Shown here: positions 51,977-52,926 of the stretch, one piece after another
Numbering within the stretch: position 1 is the stretch's first letter
Layout: every line of letters starts with the position of its first letter
Assembly (NCBI GenBank): GCA_017558205.1
Contig: JAFYWD010000250.1
Location: 1-52,926 of the forward strand
DNA length: 52,926 nt
DNA from: Lachnospiraceae bacterium
GTDB taxonomy: Bacteria > Bacillota > Clostridia > Lachnospirales > Lachnospiraceae
Reading direction: 5' to 3'
Position numbers and translations under genes: made by a program
Notes under the pieces: generated by a model
What the model was told of the DNA's origin: nothing
The model's input: the letters and a program-made list of their open reading frames with translations, nothing else
Database searches by the model: none

Positions 51977-52926
51977 ATGAGTTTGTTAAAAACCTCAGAT
52001 TTTTATTTTGATCTTCCAAAGGAGCTGATTGCCCAGGATCCTTTGACTGACAGATCCTCCTCCCGCTTGCTGGTACTGCAAAGGGAAGAAAATAAAAGGG
52101 AGCACAGAAGCTTTTCTGATATTATAGAATATTTAAAGCCCGGGGATTGCCTGGTATTAAATAATACCAGGGTGATTCCTGCCAGGCTTTATGGAAAAAA
52201 AGAAGATACCGGTGCAGTAATAGAAATTCTTTTATTAAAGCAAAAGGAAAAGGATTTATGGGAAGCCTTGGTAAAGCCGGGAAAAAAATGCCGACCGGGT
52301 ACAAGGATTGTATTTGGTGACGGAAGGCTGAAAGCACAGGTATTAGAGGTGGTGGAGGAAGGAAATCGTCTGCTTCGTTTTGAGTATGAAGGGATCTGGG
52401 AAGAAATTCTGGACAGTCTGGGAGAAATGCCGCTTCCACCCTATATTACCCATAAGCTGCAGGATAAAAACCGCTATCAGACGGTATATGCCAAATATGA
52501 CGGCTCTGCAGCAGCACCTACAGCAGGCTTACATTTTACACCACAGCTTTTGGAGGAAATTGAGAGAAAAGGAATTCGCCTTGCTTATGTAACTCTTCAT
52601 GTGGGACTGGGAACCTTCCGTCCGGTAAAGGTGGAGAATGTTCTGGAGCATCATATGCATTCAGAGGTTTATCAGGTAAGCCAGGAAGCAGCTGATATCA
52701 TCAACAAAACCAAGACTGAAGGGGGAAGAGTATTCTGCGTAGGAACTACCAGCTGCAGGACCATTGAGAGTGCGGCAAATGAAAATGGTAAATTACAGGC
52801 CTGCGAAGGAAGTACAGAGATTTTTATTTATCCGGGCTATCGGTTTAAGGTACTGGATGGACTTATTACAAATTTTCACCTGCCGGAGTCTACGCTGTTG
52901 ATGCTGGTATCTGCTCTGGCAGGAAA
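51977..52926 (+). CDS. queA: S-adenosylmethionine:tRNA ribosyltransferase-isomerase (3' end outside window)
   Basis: Transfers the ribosyl part of S-adenosylmethionine to preQ1 at the tRNA wobble base, forming epoxyqueuosine. The first 316 residues are present. They include [59 protein letters not shown] and [11 protein letters not shown], then the start of [18 protein letters not shown] at the edge. AGGAGG lies 6 nt before the ATG, 12 bp after the aminopeptidase gene. The frame is open to the last base, so the gene continues beyond the window. Confidence 0.96.
   Translation, partial: MSLLKTSDFYFDLPKELIAQDPLTDRSSSRLLVLQREENKREHRSFSDIIEYLKPGDCLVLNNTRVIPARLYGKKEDTGAVIEILLLKQKEKDLWEALVKPGKKCRPGTRIVFGDGRLKAQVLEVVEEGNRLLRFEYEGIWEEILDSLGEMPLPPYITHKLQDKNRYQTVYAKYDGSAAAPTAGLHFTPQLLEEIERKGIRLAYVTLHVGLGTFRPVKVENVLEHHMHSEVYQVSQEAADIINKTKTEGGRVFCVGTTSCRTIESAANENGKLQACEGSTEIFIYPGYRFKVLDGLITNFHLPESTLLMLVSALAG

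Noticed and set aside
1..52926. Search for phage, transposase, integrase, toxin-antitoxin or anti-phage defence genes
   Set aside because: All confident genes are housekeeping, energy, wall or sensory; the only mobile-derived trace is the AP2/HNH-like protein, which stands alone.

Overview
The window is a chromosomal stretch from an AT-rich, Gram-positive, probably spore-forming anaerobe of the Clostridia, most likely the family Lachnospiraceae. This is an inference. It rests on clostridial gene clusters (cmk-ispH-rpsA, scpA-scpB, an rnfCDGEAB operon), strong AGGAGG-type ribosome binding sites, a T-box in front of pheST, SpoIID- and SleB-type wall enzymes, and a biotin-dependent sodium-pump decarboxylase. 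No phage, insertion sequence, CRISPR array, tRNA or rRNA gene was seen. The accessory content is modest.

Layout, left to right. (1) 1-8143: end of alaS, rpsU, a membrane metallophosphoesterase, scpA-scpB with a heterodimeric ABC exporter, and a D-Ala-D-Ala carboxypeptidase. (2) 8230-12802: a two-gene sensory unit, made of a receptor with two solute-binding domains fused to a degenerate GGDEF and an intact EAL domain, followed by a family 5 solute-binding lipoprotein with no permease beside it. (3) 12913-18352: an operon with a 12S-type carboxyltransferase, an OadG-like lipoprotein, a biotin carrier, the OadB sodium pump and a 5S/OadA-type carboxyltransferase. (4) 18353-25519: RpiR regulator, BaiN/HI0933-type flavoprotein, cmk-ispH-rpsA, an orphan cheR and a yprB-type nuclease. 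(5) 25561-30558: the Rnf complex behind a promoter bracketed by a perfect 12-bp inverted repeat. (6) 30558-36791: a structured intergenic repeat, a GH25 lysozyme, an AP2/HNH-like protein, a SleB-type hydrolase, threonine synthase, a small membrane protein and citrate synthase. (7) 36900-44823: aminopeptidase P, PEP carboxykinase, a two-repeat unknown protein, a structured RNA that is probably 6S RNA, a SpoIID-like protein and a YihY-family protein. (8) 44872-52926: a chemoreceptor, T-box-pheS-pheT, an M18 aminopeptidase and the start of queA.

How the genes connect. Citrate synthase, PEP carboxykinase and the decarboxylase operon meet at oxaloacetate and pyruvate. The decarboxylase and Rnf are both ion-motive, so this organism probably couples fermentation to a membrane sodium (or proton) gradient. 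Several wall enzymes (DacF-like, GH25, SleB-like, SpoIID-like) and one sigma-E-like promoter fit a sporulating lifestyle.

The least explained items are: the 143-bp multibranched repeat at 30558-30700 with relatives at 18391 and 40638; the protein that keeps AP2 and HNH-like sequence but appears to lack the catalytic histidine; the coexistence of two carboxyltransferase types in one sodium-pump operon; and the sensory pair at 8230-12802.
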